NCBI RefSeq assembly: GCF_005503535.1
Contig: NZ_SCNN01000012.1
Span: 62,001 to 126,000, forward strand
Direction: 5' to 3'
DNA: 64,000 nt
Source of the DNA: Mesorhizobium comanense
GTDB lineage: Bacteria > Pseudomonadota > Alphaproteobacteria > Rhizobiales > Rhizobiaceae
How positions within the stretch are numbered: the first letter of the stretch is position 1; every line of letters starts with the position of its first letter. A program made the position numbers and the translations under genes. This document shows positions 1 through 8,482 of the stretch, piece after piece. The notes below the pieces were generated by a model. It searched no databases. It was given only the letters and a program-made list of their open reading frames with translations, and was not told the DNA's origin.

Positions 1-684
1 GGACAACTCGTGTTCGCCCTCGGTGGTGGCGTAACATGCCGTGTGCCGAGCGGACTGTGGATGGTACCGCCTCATTGCGGGGTGTGGATTCCCGGGGCCA
101 TGGAGCACAGCAATATCGCCACGGCCAATGCCCGTATCTTCTTCGTCTATATCGAGCCGGGAGCCGCCGAATTGCCCGACCGCTGCTGCACGCTTTCGAT
201 TTCGCCGCTGCTGCGCGAACTGATCATCGACCTGTCCGACAGTTTGCAGGACGACCCGCAAAGAGATGAACTCCTGGCCAGGATCTTGCTCAACGAGCTG
301 CCCCGCATGCCCGTGCAGCAGCTGCATCTGCCGATCTCATCGGAGCCTCGGCTCCGAAGGATCGCCGACGCGCTGGCGCAGGACCCGGCCGACCGCAGCA
401 CGCTTGCCGAATGGGCCGACCGCGTCGCGCTCAGCGAAAGCAGCCTCGCCCGCCTGGTCGTCAGGGAGACAGGGTTGAGCTTCGGGCGGTGGCGCCAGCA
501 GCTGCACCTGATCGTCGCCATTCGCGAACTGGCTTCCGGGGCCTCCGTGCAGCAGGTCTCCGGCGATCTCGGCTACGGTTCCGTCACGGCCTTCATCACC
601 ATGTTCAAGAAGGCGCTGGGGAAGCCTCCGGCCAAGTATCTGGGCAGCATCGCCCAGAATGGAGGCTCCGCCTTCGTGGCGTAG
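1..684 (+). CDS. AraC-family transcriptional regulator, 5' end outside window
   Basis: The reading frame is open to the left edge, so the true start lies upstream. The visible N-terminal part resembles a cupin sensor domain: a VPSGLWMVPPHCGVWIPG stretch followed by EHS is typical of AraC regulators with an AraC_binding/cupin_2 fold. Roughly the last 95 residues are a two-helix-turn-helix AraC domain, with SSLARLVVRETGLSFGRWRQ and, near the end, VSGDLGYGSVTAFITMFKKA. The ligand and target genes cannot be told from the sequence. It ends five bases before the convergent antiporter gene. The family assignment is firm; the role is unknown. Confidence 0.85.
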   Translation, partial: GQLVFALGGGVTCRVPSGLWMVPPHCGVWIPGAMEHSNIATANARIFFVYIEPGAAELPDRCCTLSISPLLRELIIDLSDSLQDDPQRDELLARILLNELPRMPVQQLHLPISSEPRLRRIADALAQDPADRSTLAEWADRVALSESSLARLVVRETGLSFGRWRQQLHLIVAIRELASGASVQQVSGDLGYGSVTAFITMFKKALGKPPAKYLGSIAQNGGSAFVA

Positions 685-689
685 CAGGT

Positions 690-2474
690 TCAGGTGGCGG
701 AGGGTTCGGCGGCTTCCGGCTTGTTGCCCAGCACTTCCTCGACAATGCCGCGCGCTATCTCGCGCTCGCCCATGATCACCGTGTTGGCGCCAAGCCCCTT
801 CAGATGCTCGACCTCGGCATCGGAATGGGCGCGGGCCACGACGTTGATGGCAGGATTGGCGGCGCGTGCGCGCAGCACGATCTGGCCGGCCTCGAAGGCA
901 TTGGGGATGGCAAGGATCAGCCGTCTGGCGCCTTCCGGATTGGCGGCCGCGAACACTTCGGCATTGGCGGCATTGCCGGCAACCGTCTCGATGCCGTCGG
1001 CCTTCAGCCGCGCCAGCGTCTTGTCGGCATCCTCGATGGCGAGGAAGGATTGCCCGGCTTCTTTCAGCGCCGCGCCGACGAGGCTGCCGACCCGGCCGTA
1101 GCCGATCAGGATGGCATGGCCGGTGAGCGCCGTCCTGGGAGGCGGACCGTCCTCCTTCCTGGATGTCGCGGCGACCGACGCCACCTGACCTGGTGACGTC
1201 GCCGGACCGACAGGCTTTGCGTCCGCGGGTGGTGCTGCCTTGGCGGCGCGGGCCTCAAGCCATGGCTTCATCCAGTCGATGATGAGGAACATCAGCGGGT
1301 TGAGCAGGATCGAGAGGATGGCGCCGGCAAGGATCAGGTCTCGGCCCTGTTCGGGCAGCAGTTTCAGCCCGACGCCGAGCTCGGCCAGGATGAAGGAAAA
1401 TTCGCCGATCTGCGCAAGGCTTGCCGAAATCATCAGCGCCGTCGCCAGGGGGTATCCGAAGGCGATGACGATGACGAAGGCGGCAAGGGACTTGCCGATG
1501 ATGATGATGGCCAGCGTCGCCAGGATAGGCAGGCCATTGCTGACCAGGCTGAACGGGTCGAACAGCATGCCGACCGACACGAAGAACAGCACGGAGAAAG
1601 CGTCGCGCAGCGGCAGGGATTCTTCGGCCGCGCGGTGGCTGAGCTCGGATTCGCTCATGATCATGCCGGCGAAGAAGGCGCCCAGCGCCAGCGAGACGCC
1701 GAACAGCTTGGCCGCGCCGAATGCCACGCCGAGCGCGATGGCCAGAACCGACAGCCGGAACAGCTCGCGCGAACCGGTGTGGGCCACGTAGTGCAGGATC
1801 CAGGGAATGACCCGCCGGCCGACCACCAGCATGACGACGACGAAGGCGACAACCTTGGCCAGCGTGATACCGACGACACCCCAGATGCCGTAGCTGGCCG
1901 GCAGCGACAGAAGGCCGCTAGAATGCGCATCCGCCTGTTCCTGGCCGCCAAGTACGCCGGCGAGCGCCGGCAGCAGCACCAGCGCCAGCACCATGGCCAG
2001 ATCCTCGACGATCAGCCAGCCGACCGCGATACGGCCGCGTTCGGTTTCGATCAGCCGGCGTTCCTGCAGGGCGCGCAGCAGCACCACGGTGGAGGCGACC
2101 GACAGTGCCAGGCCGAAGACCAGGCCGGCGCCCATCGTCCAGCCGAGCATCCAGGAAAGTCCGACGCCGAGCAGCGTGGCAAAACCGATCTGCACGATGG
2201 CCCCGGGCACGGCGATCGCCCGCACGGACAGCAGATCCTTGAGGGAGAAATGCAGGCCGACGCCGAACATAAGCAGGATGACGCCGATTTCGGCCAGTTC
2301 ATTGGCAAGGCCCGCATCGGCGACGAAACCGGGCGTATTCGGCCCGACCAGCACGCCGGCTACGAGATAGCCGACCAGTGGCGGAATTCGGAAGCGATTG
2401 GCAAGAGCGCCAAAGACGAAAGCCAGCCCCAGACCGGCGACGATGGTGGCGATAAGGGGCGTGTCATGCGGCAT
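690..2474 (-). CDS. CPA2-family cation:proton antiporter with TrkA-N domain (YbaL/KefC-like)
   Basis: This 594-residue inner-membrane protein has about 12-13 hydrophobic segments over its first 390 residues, beginning with a long hydrophobic N-terminus and FRIPPLVGYLVAGVLVGP, the usual opening of monovalent cation:proton antiporter-2 proteins. Residues 445-580 form a cytoplasmic Rossmann-type TrkA-N domain (ILIGYGRVGSLVGAALKEAG) that would bind a nucleotide and gate transport. The length fits YbaL/RosB-like members. Family members exchange K+ or Na+ for protons; the ion here is not known. No strong ribosome-binding site precedes the ATG. It is transcribed towards the AraC gene. Confidence 0.88.
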   Translation of the reverse strand: MPHDTPLIATIVAGLGLAFVFGALANRFRIPPLVGYLVAGVLVGPNTPGFVADAGLANELAEIGVILLMFGVGLHFSLKDLLSVRAIAVPGAIVQIGFATLLGVGLSWMLGWTMGAGLVFGLALSVASTVVLLRALQERRLIETERGRIAVGWLIVEDLAMVLALVLLPALAGVLGGQEQADAHSSGLLSLPASYGIWGVVGITLAKVVAFVVVMLVVGRRVIPWILHYVAHTGSRELFRLSVLAIALGVAFGAAKLFGVSLALGAFFAGMIMSESELSHRAAEESLPLRDAFSVLFFVSVGMLFDPFSLVSNGLPILATLAIIIIGKSLAAFVIVIAFGYPLATALMISASLAQIGEFSFILAELGVGLKLLPEQGRDLILAGAILSILLNPLMFLIIDWMKPWLEARAAKAAPPADAKPVGPATSPGQVASVAATSRKEDGPPPRTALTGHAILIGYGRVGSLVGAALKEAGQSFLAIEDADKTLARLKADGIETVAGNAANAEVFAAANPEGARRLILAIPNAFEAGQIVLRARAANPAINVVARAHSDAEVEHLKGLGANTVIMGEREIARGIVEEVLGNKPEAAEPSAT

Positions 2475-2616
2475 TGTCTATGGAGCGCCTTTCAAGCTAG
2501 CGATGTCGGATGTGCGCCGCCCGAAGCCGCCGCCTTTTTGCAATATGGTGGATGGCATGACGATGATGCAACCCGCAGAAGCGCGAAAATCGTCGCGGGG
2601 GGCCATAAAATGCACG

Positions 2617-2641
2617 ACCGGCGGCCAGAGAGGCCGCCGGT
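2617..2641 (-). terminator. Hairpin terminator downstream of the host-attachment gene
   Basis: A 10-bp perfect GC-rich stem (ACCGGCGGCC at 2617-2626 and its complement at 2632-2641) encloses a five-base loop. On the minus strand it is followed by CGTGCATTTTATGG, a short imperfect U tract. It lies 50-75 bases after the stop of the host-attachment gene, a suitable place for a factor-independent terminator. Confidence 0.6.
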
Positions 2642-2691
2642 TCAAGGATCGCGGCAGGCACGGACCTCGCCGGTTTGCCCGGCGCTTGTAG

Positions 2692-3141
2692 TCAGGCCGC
2701 CCGCAACAGGGTCTCGATCTCGAAGACCGCGTGGTTCGTCAGGGTCTTGGGAATTTCCGCCGCGACCTTGTCCTCGACCTCCTTGTGCAGTTTCTTGCGC
2801 ATGGCGCCCAGCACCAGCGGCGGCGCGACGAGCACGAGGCTGTCGAACGCGCCCCGGTGCGCGAGCTTATAAAGTTTCGCTGCGATCTCCTCGGCGAAAC
2901 GCTCCTTGCCGATGCGGTGCCAGTCGGTGTCCTCGACCGCGCTGCGGTGCGCTGATGGGCCGTCATTGTGCCGGCCCGGGCTGTCGCTTCCCTGATCGCG
3001 CGTGGGCGGGTTCTCCTGCTCCATCACCTGCACGACTTCCAGATTGGGAAACTTGTTGTCGCCGGCATTCTTCAGGAAGAGCGCCTTTTCCCCGTCGGCA
3101 ACCATGACCCAGATGCCGTGCTTGAGATTGATCGTGTTCAT
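2692..3141 (-). CDS. Host attachment family protein
   Basis: This 149-residue soluble protein begins MNTINLKHGIWVMVADGEKA and matches the family called 'protein required for attachment to host cells' (baeRF/eRF1-domain-like fold). The family was named from attachment studies in rhizobia/agrobacteria, but its molecular function is poorly defined. I chose the ATG at 3141 because GAAGGAG precedes it by a normal spacing; the frame is open 30 codons further upstream, but that part looks non-coding. A clear EcfG-type promoter lies 37-62 bases upstream, suggesting membership of the general stress regulon. It stands alone. Confidence 0.8.
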   Translation of the reverse strand: MNTINLKHGIWVMVADGEKALFLKNAGDNKFPNLEVVQVMEQENPPTRDQGSDSPGRHNDGPSAHRSAVEDTDWHRIGKERFAEEIAAKLYKLAHRGAFDSLVLVAPPLVLGAMRKKLHKEVEDKVAAEIPKTLTNHAVFEIETLLRAA

Positions 3142-3177
3142 GAAAGCGCTCCTTCTTCGGGCTGATGGATATGTCGG

Positions 3178-3203
3178 AACGCGTTTGCATCCGCTAACGT
3201 TCC
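3178..3203 (-). promoter_or_regulatory. EcfG (general stress response) promoter
   Basis: Read on the minus strand, GGAAC (3199-3203) and CGTT (3178-3181) are separated by exactly 17 bases. GGAAC-N16/17-CGTT is the published consensus for the alphaproteobacterial extracytoplasmic sigma factor EcfG. The downstream edge is 36 bases from the ATG of the host-attachment gene. The match is complete, but the sequence is short and function is inferred. Confidence 0.65.
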
Positions 3204-3276
3204 AGGCAGCGGAGCGAGGTCGCCACGGCATGCCATCAAGCCGGTAAATCGGCTGAGGGGCGGGGCACGGCTTTAA

Positions 3277-3293
3277 TCTATTAAATTAGTAGA
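3277..3293 (+). promoter_or_regulatory. Operator-like 17-bp inverted repeat upstream of the cys operon
   Basis: TCTATTAAATTAGTAGA reads as a palindrome around its central base with only one mismatched pair. It lies in the only strongly AT-rich part of the cysG upstream region, and a -10-like TAGAAT (3290-3295) overlaps its end. Size, symmetry and composition fit the operator of a dimeric regulator such as an Rrf2-family or similar sulfur regulator. The regulator is not in the window, so its identity is inference. Confidence 0.5.
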
Positions 3294-3527
3294 ATTTAGA
3301 AAAAACTGTTTTGCCGAATGGGGCAGCAACAGCTAAAACCATCTGAAATCAAGGGCCGTCTCGGCCCTACTGGCTGCGCCCTAGGCGCGCTCGTGGAATT
3401 TTTTTCTCCTGCCTTTCGCGGTTGCGAAAAAGCGATTGCCTGCCATCACAGGATGCGCGAGTGCTTTGCTTCTGGTTTTTCGCGCCCCGGCGTAAAACTG
3501 CCAGACTGTTCCCGGATTGCTTTCCAG

Positions 3528-4976
3528 ATGTCGCCAGCCAATGCCAAGCTCAACGCCTTTCCCGTCTTCATGCGGGTCGAGGGCGAAGCCGTGGCCATCG
3601 TCGGCGGCGGCGCCGAGGCCCTCGCCAAGGCAAGACTGGTCGGCCAGTCGAGCGCGGCGCTACGCATCATAACCCCGACGATCGAGCCGGAGCTGTCGGC
3701 CTTCGTTGCCGAGGCTGGCGTCCGCCACGTCGCGGCGGCCTATGAAGCCTCGCATCTGGAAGGCGCGGTGATGGTGTTTGCCGCCAGCGGCGATGAGGAA
3801 CTCGACCGCCGCGTGGCCTTAGATGCGCGCAGGCTGGGTATTCCGGTCAATGCGGTGGACCGGCCGGAACTTTGCGATTTCTTCACCCCGGCGCTGGTCA
3901 ATCGTGCTCCGGTCGCCATCGCCATCGGCACCGAGGGGGCAGGGCCCGTGCTTGCCCAGATGCTGCGTGGCCGTATCGACCAGATGCTGTCGCCGTCGCT
4001 TGGGTCGCTCGCCGCGCTTGCGGCATCGCTGCGCGCCGCCGCCGAGAAGATTTTGCCGAAGGGAAATGCCCGCCGCCGGTTCTGGAACAGTTTCTTCCAG
4101 GGTGGTCCGGCGCGTGCCGTCGAGGCCGGCGAGCTTGGACGGGCGCATGACGCCGCCGTTGATCTATTGCTATCCAGCGCGCCCGCTGCTGGCCACGTCG
4201 CCCTGGTGGGCGCAGGTCCAGGCGCCGAGGATCTTTTGACGTTGCGGGCGCATCGCCTGCTGATGGAAGCCGACGTCATCGTTCATGATGCGCTGGTGCC
4301 GGAGGCGGTGGTTGCCATGGGCCGCCGCGATGCCGAACGCTTGCCGGTCGGCAAGCGCAAGGGCTGCCATACCAAGAGCCAGGCCGAGATCAACGCGTTG
4401 CTGGTCGAACTCGGCCGCCAGGGCAAGCGTGTCGTGCGGCTGAAGTCCGGTGATCCGCTGGTGTTTGGCAGGGCCGGCGAGGAAATGGCGGCGCTGCGCG
4501 ATGCCGGCATCGCCTATGAAGTGGTTCCGGGCGTCACCGCCGCCTTTGCCGCCGCCGCCGATTTCGAATTGCCGCTGACACTGCGCGGCGTTTCGTCTTC
4601 CATGGTGTTCACCACCGGTCACGATCTTAAGGGCAATTCCTTGCCGGACTGGGCCAAGCTTGCCATTTCGGGCGCTACCGTCGCCGTCTATATGGGCCGC
4701 TCGGTCGCCGCCGAAGTCGCCGGCCGCCTGATCGAGGCCGGCCTGTCGCCAGATACGGCGGTCGCCATTGTCGAGAATGCCAGCCTCGGCCATCGCCGCC
4801 GTTTCCATGGCACGCTTGCCGATCTGCCGTCGCTGGAAGCGCGCGCCGATCTTTCCGGCCCTGTCATGACCATTATCGGCGACGCCGTCGCCGGCGCCAA
4901 TTTCGAGCGGTCAGAGCCGCTGGCGGCATATCGGCGGGAAGATGCCATCACTGCCGCTGAAGGAGCCCAATCATGA
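3528..4976 (+). CDS. cysG: Siroheme synthase (uroporphyrinogen-III methyltransferase / precorrin-2 dehydrogenase / ferrochelatase)
   Basis: This 482-residue trifunctional enzyme makes siroheme, the cofactor of the sulfite reductase encoded two genes downstream. Residues 1-210 are the NAD-dependent precorrin-2 dehydrogenase/chelatase part, with the nucleotide-binding VAIVGGGAEALAKARL. Residues about 220-465 are the SAM-dependent uroporphyrinogen-III methyltransferase part, with VALVGAGPGAEDLLTLRA, VVRLKSGDPLVFGRAGEE and VVPGVTAAFAAAA. I start at the ATG at 3528, where similarity to CysG begins (NAFPVFMRVEGE), although no good ribosome-binding site is seen. It overlaps the next gene by four bases (ATGA). 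Confidence 0.92.
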   Translation: MSPANAKLNAFPVFMRVEGEAVAIVGGGAEALAKARLVGQSSAALRIITPTIEPELSAFVAEAGVRHVAAAYEASHLEGAVMVFAASGDEELDRRVALDARRLGIPVNAVDRPELCDFFTPALVNRAPVAIAIGTEGAGPVLAQMLRGRIDQMLSPSLGSLAALAASLRAAAEKILPKGNARRRFWNSFFQGGPARAVEAGELGRAHDAAVDLLLSSAPAAGHVALVGAGPGAEDLLTLRAHRLLMEADVIVHDALVPEAVVAMGRRDAERLPVGKRKGCHTKSQAEINALLVELGRQGKRVVRLKSGDPLVFGRAGEEMAALRDAGIAYEVVPGVTAAFAAAADFELPLTLRGVSSSMVFTTGHDLKGNSLPDWAKLAISGATVAVYMGRSVAAEVAGRLIEAGLSPDTAVAIVENASLGHRRRFHGTLADLPSLEARADLSGPVMTIIGDAVAGANFERSEPLAAYRREDAITAAEGAQS

Positions 4977-5266
4977 AGATACTGACCGCCAATCGTCTCG
5001 GCGATGGCATCGCCGTCTGGTATGCCGATGGCGGTTGGGCCGAGACGGTGGACCAGGCCGACCTTGCCCATGACAAGGCGGCCGAGGATCAGCTGGAGGC
5101 GATCGGTGCCAAGGCCTATGCCGACAATGAGGTGGTCGACGTCAATCTGATCGATGCGGAAGTCGTGAACGGCGTGGTCGAGCCGGTGCGGCTGCGCGAG
5201 AAAATCCGCGCCGCCGGTCCGACCATCCGGGGCGATCTGGGCAAGCAGGCCGAACGGGCGGCATAG
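4973..5266 (+). CDS. DUF2849 domain protein of the sulfite reductase operon
   Basis: This 97-residue protein begins MKILTANRLGDGIAVWYAD and fits DUF2849. It has no signal peptide or membrane segment. Its start overlaps the cysG stop (ATGA) and it lies between cysG and cysI. In many rhizobia the family occupies this same position, so a helper role in sulfite reduction, such as cofactor or electron delivery, is likely but unproven. No catalytic motif is visible. Confidence 0.85.
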   Translation: MKILTANRLGDGIAVWYADGGWAETVDQADLAHDKAAEDQLEAIGAKAYADNEVVDVNLIDAEVVNGVVEPVRLREKIRAAGPTIRGDLGKQAERAA

Positions 5267-5313
5267 CCGGGACAGCAAATGAAAGCGGGCGGACGCGCCC
5301 TGAAAGACGAAGC

Positions 5314-6984
5314 ATGTACCGTTACGATGAGTTCGATCACGATTTTGTCCAGGCCCGCGTCGCCGAGTTCAGCGACCAGGTCCAGCGCCGGCTGTCCGGC
5401 GAGATATCCGAAGACCAGTTCCGGCCGCTCAGGCTGATGAACGGCGTCTATCTGCAGCTGCATGCCTATATGCTGCGCATCGCCGTGCCCTACGGCACGC
5501 TGAACAGCAAGCAGCTGCGCATGCTGGGCCACATCGCGCGCAAATACGACAAGGGCTACGGCCACTTCACCACCCGCCAGAATATCCAGTTCAACTGGCC
5601 GGCGCTGTCGGATATTCCGGCGATCCTGGCCGATCTCGCCAGCGTCGAGATGCACGCCATCCAGACCAGCGGCAATTGCATCCGCAACGTCACCGCCGAC
5701 CATTTCGCGGGGGCGGCCGCCGACGAGGCCGCCGACCCGCGCCCCTACGCGGAAATCCTGCGCCAGTGGTCGTCAGTGCATCCGGAATTCTCGTTCCTGC
5801 CCAGAAAATTCAAGATCGCGGTGACGGGAGCCGAACGCGACCGCGCCGCCATCCAGACCCACGACATCGGCCTGCACCTGAAGAAGAACGCCGCCGGCGA
5901 ACTCGGTTTCGCCGTCTATATCGGCGGCGGCCAGGGTCGCACGCCAATGGTTGCGAGGAAGATCCGTGACTTCCTGCCGGAAGCAGACCTTCTGTCCTAC
6001 TGCACGGCGATCCTGCGCGTTTACAACCTCTACGGCCGCCGCGACAACAAGTACAAGGCACGCATCAAGATCCTCGTGCATGAGACCGGCGTCGAGGAGA
6101 TCACACGCCAGGTCGAGGCCGAGTGGCAGGAACTGAAGGACGCCGAGCTGAAGCTGCCGGACGCCGACATCCGCGCCATCGAGGCGTATTTCGCGCCGCC
6201 TGACCTCAGCGACCGGCCGGAAGGCGACGAGGCGGTCAAGCTGGCGCGGCTGGATTCCAAGGGCTTCTCGGAGTGGCTCGACCAGAATGTGGTCACGCAC
6301 CGCCATCCCGACTACGCCGCGGTAACGATTTCGCTGAAAGGCATCGGCGAGGTTCCCGGCGATGCGTCGGACAGCCAGATGGAGGCGGTCGCCGACATCG
6401 CCGAGAAATACGCTTTCGACGAGCTTCGCGTCAGCCATGAGCAGAACCTGATCCTGCCGCATGTGGCGCGCGCCGACCTCAAGGCGGTGTATGATGCACT
6501 GGTCGAGATCGGACTGGCGACGGCCAATTCCAATCTGATCTCGGACATCATCTCGTGCCCGGGCCTCGACTATTGCGCGCTGGCGACCGCGCGCTCGATC
6601 CCGATCGCGCAGGAGATTTCGCAACGCTTCGCCTCGCTGGAGCGGCAGCGCGAGATCGGCGAGCTGAAGCTGAAGATCTCCGGGTGCATCAATGCCTGCG
6701 GCCACCACCATGTCGGCCATATCGGCATTCTCGGCGTCGAGAAAAAGGGTTCCGAGCTCTATCAGGTAACGCTCGGCGGATCGGCCGACGAGAACACGTC
6801 GGTCGGCGAGATCATTGGCCGAGGCTTCTCCTCGGAAGAGATCACCGACGCCATCGAGACGATCGTCGACACCTATCTCGGCCTTCGGCTCAACCCGCAG
6901 GAAATATTCATCGACGCCTACCGCCGTGTCGGTCCCGCGCCGTTCAAGGAGGCGCTCTATGCTGGCGAAGCCAAGGCCGCTTGA
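5314..6984 (+). CDS. cysI: Assimilatory sulfite (nitrite/sulfite) reductase, siroheme 4Fe-4S hemoprotein
   Basis: This 556-residue cytoplasmic enzyme catalyses six-electron reduction of sulfite to sulfide. It has the repeated ferredoxin-like and siroheme-binding halves of the family. Near residues 418-424 is CPGLDYC and near 458-462 is CINAC; these four cysteines hold the 4Fe-4S cluster coupled to siroheme. GHFTTRQNIQFNW is the first-half siroheme motif. No CysJ-type flavoprotein lies nearby, so the electron donor is probably ferredoxin (inference). Its end overlaps the cysH start by 26 bases. Confidence 0.92.
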   Translation: MYRYDEFDHDFVQARVAEFSDQVQRRLSGEISEDQFRPLRLMNGVYLQLHAYMLRIAVPYGTLNSKQLRMLGHIARKYDKGYGHFTTRQNIQFNWPALSDIPAILADLASVEMHAIQTSGNCIRNVTADHFAGAAADEAADPRPYAEILRQWSSVHPEFSFLPRKFKIAVTGAERDRAAIQTHDIGLHLKKNAAGELGFAVYIGGGQGRTPMVARKIRDFLPEADLLSYCTAILRVYNLYGRRDNKYKARIKILVHETGVEEITRQVEAEWQELKDAELKLPDADIRAIEAYFAPPDLSDRPEGDEAVKLARLDSKGFSEWLDQNVVTHRHPDYAAVTISLKGIGEVPGDASDSQMEAVADIAEKYAFDELRVSHEQNLILPHVARADLKAVYDALVEIGLATANSNLISDIISCPGLDYCALATARSIPIAQEISQRFASLERQREIGELKLKISGCINACGHHHVGHIGILGVEKKGSELYQVTLGGSADENTSVGEIIGRGFSSEEITDAIETIVDTYLGLRLNPQEIFIDAYRRVGPAPFKEALYAGEAKAA

Positions 6985-7723
6985 CCGGATCGCCGATGCC
7001 GAGGACGGCGCCGCGGCAAAGGCGGCGGGGCTCGATGCGCTGTATGGTCATCTGAAGCCGCTCGAGATCATCGAGCGCGCGGCCAACGAACTGTTCCGCG
7101 ACGAGATCGCGGCCGTGTCGTCCTTCGGCGCGGATTCCGCCGTGCTCCTGCATATGATCGCCGAGGTCGACCGGTCGCTGCCGGTCATCTTCCTCGACAC
7201 CGGCAAGCATTTCGACGAGACGCTCGGCTACCGCGACGCGCTTGTCGCCGATTTCGGCCTGACCAACATACGGGTGATCAAGCCCGAGGAGGCGGCGCTG
7301 GAACGGATAGACCCGACCGGCAGTCTGCACCAGACCGACACCGACGCCTGCTGCGAGGTGCGCAAGGTCGAGCCCCTGGCGCGAGGGGTGGCCCCTTTCC
7401 GTGCCTGGCTGACTGGCCGCAAGCGTTTCCAGGCTTCGACGCGGGCAGCTCTTCCTGTGTTCGAAGCGGTCGGTCCGCGCATCCGCATCAATCCGCTGGC
7501 CCATTGGACGACATCGGACCAGGCCGACTACATGCGCGCGCATGCGCTGCGCGAGAATCCGCTGGTCGCCTACGGCTATCTGTCGATCGGCTGTTTCCCA
7601 TGCACGCAGCCGGTGCAGCCGGGCGAGGACGCACGCAGCGGCCGCTGGGCCGGTCATGCCAAGACCGAGTGCGGCATTCATCTGTCGGGGCTGGAGAAGT
7701 CGCTGACCGACGCATCCCTTTAG
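6959..7723 (+). CDS. cysH: Phosphoadenylyl/adenylyl-sulfate reductase (APS-type)
   Basis: This 254-residue enzyme reduces activated sulfate to sulfite. SSFGADSAVLL near residue 50 is the PP-loop nucleotide site. The paired cysteines in TDACCEVRKV, the CFPC pair and the closing ECGIHL motif are typical of CysH enzymes that carry a 4Fe-4S cluster and use adenylyl sulfate; the final cysteine is the catalytic one. AAGGAGG at 6946-6952, inside the end of cysI, fixes the ATG at 6959 and implies translational coupling. A palindromic element follows before the DUF934 gene. Confidence 0.92.
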   Translation: MLAKPRPLDRIADAEDGAAAKAAGLDALYGHLKPLEIIERAANELFRDEIAAVSSFGADSAVLLHMIAEVDRSLPVIFLDTGKHFDETLGYRDALVADFGLTNIRVIKPEEAALERIDPTGSLHQTDTDACCEVRKVEPLARGVAPFRAWLTGRKRFQASTRAALPVFEAVGPRIRINPLAHWTTSDQADYMRAHALRENPLVAYGYLSIGCFPCTQPVQPGEDARSGRWAGHAKTECGIHLSGLEKSLTDASL

Positions 7724-7735
7724 AATATGATGATG

Positions 7736-7851
7736 TTCAGGTGAGGCCGGCCTACAAATAGCAGCTTCCCGCGCTTCCGGTGCTCACGTACTTCAAGTAC
7801 GCTCTGCCCCGGTTCTCGCAAGCCGCCTTTTTCGGCGCAGCCTGACCTGAA
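7736..7851. repeat. 116-bp palindromic intergenic element between cysH and DUF934
   Basis: The outer arms TTCAGGTGAGGC (7736-7747) and GCCTGACCTGAA (7840-7851) are complementary with one mismatch, and the centre contains the near-palindrome CGTACTTCAAGTACG. The size and nested symmetry resemble short rhizobial intergenic palindromes (RIME/REP-like), but I could not compare it with other genomic copies. The transcript would fold into a large cruciform-like structure between cysH and DUF934. Confidence 0.6.
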
Positions 7852-7897
7852 TCTCAACACATCCTTGGCTCGTTTGAATATCTAGGAACTTTTCTTG

Positions 7898-8431
7898 ATG
7901 GCTGAACCAACGACACCGGAGACCCGGCTCTGGACCCCGCAGGGTTTTCGCGAGGATGAATGGGCGCATGCCGAAAGCGCCGAGGCGCTTACGGGCAATG
8001 GCCGCTTCATCCTGCCGTTGCAGGCATTTCTCGACCTTGACCCGGAAGTCCGCCGGTCGGCCAAGGAACGGCTCGGCGTTCTTTTGCAGCCCGGCGACCA
8101 GTTGGAGAAGATCGCAGATTTACTCGACCAGCTTTCGCTGGTGGCGCTGGTCTTTCCGGCCTTCAGCGACGGGCGCTCCTTCTCCAAGGCTGAACTGCTG
8201 CGCAGCCGCTACCATTTCGAGGGCGCCGTTCGCGCCACGGGCCAAGTGCTGGTCGACCCGCTGCCGCATATGCTGCGGCTGGGCTTCGACGAGTTCGAGA
8301 TTTCGAACCCGGTGCTGCTGAAGCGTCTGGAAGAGGGCCGCACCGGCGGGTTGGGGCTCTATTACCAGCCGGCCGCCGTGACGGAGCCGAAAGGGCCGAA
8401 ATACTCCTGGCGGCGCATTCGAGGCAGCTGA
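7898..8431 (+). CDS. DUF934 domain protein of the sulfur operon
   Basis: This 177-residue soluble protein fits DUF934, a family encoded next to cysI/cysH in many proteobacteria. Typical features are the central DLLDQLSLVALVFPAFSDGR segment and the later RSRYHFEGAVRATGQVLVD and LRLGFDEFEI. Function is unknown; co-location with sulfite and APS reductase suggests a part in sulfate assimilation. I prefer the ATG at 7898 to the TTG one codon earlier. A 116-bp palindromic element separates it from cysH, so expression may be reduced or separately controlled. Confidence 0.85.
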   Translation: MAEPTTPETRLWTPQGFREDEWAHAESAEALTGNGRFILPLQAFLDLDPEVRRSAKERLGVLLQPGDQLEKIADLLDQLSLVALVFPAFSDGRSFSKAELLRSRYHFEGAVRATGQVLVDPLPHMLRLGFDEFEISNPVLLKRLEEGRTGGLGLYYQPAAVTEPKGPKYSWRRIRGS

Positions 8432-8482
8432 CGCAGCGGCAATCCGGCGTCTCTTTACATCGCTTGCGATCGGGCCTTCTCT

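Larger units (their letters stand above)
3142..3527. other. Divergent intergenic region between host-attachment gene and cysG
   Basis: This 386-base stretch holds the EcfG-type promoter near its left end and an AT-rich segment (about 3270-3315) with the inverted repeat described separately. The cysG reading frame is open back to 3318, but that extension has no similarity to CysG proteins that I recognise and I treat it as leader. I see no further gene in it. Confidence 0.6.

Noticed and set aside
1635..3107. 490-codon plus-strand frame opposite the antiporter and attachment genes
   Set aside because: It spans two unrelated minus-strand genes and their gap, with low-complexity Q/D/R content.
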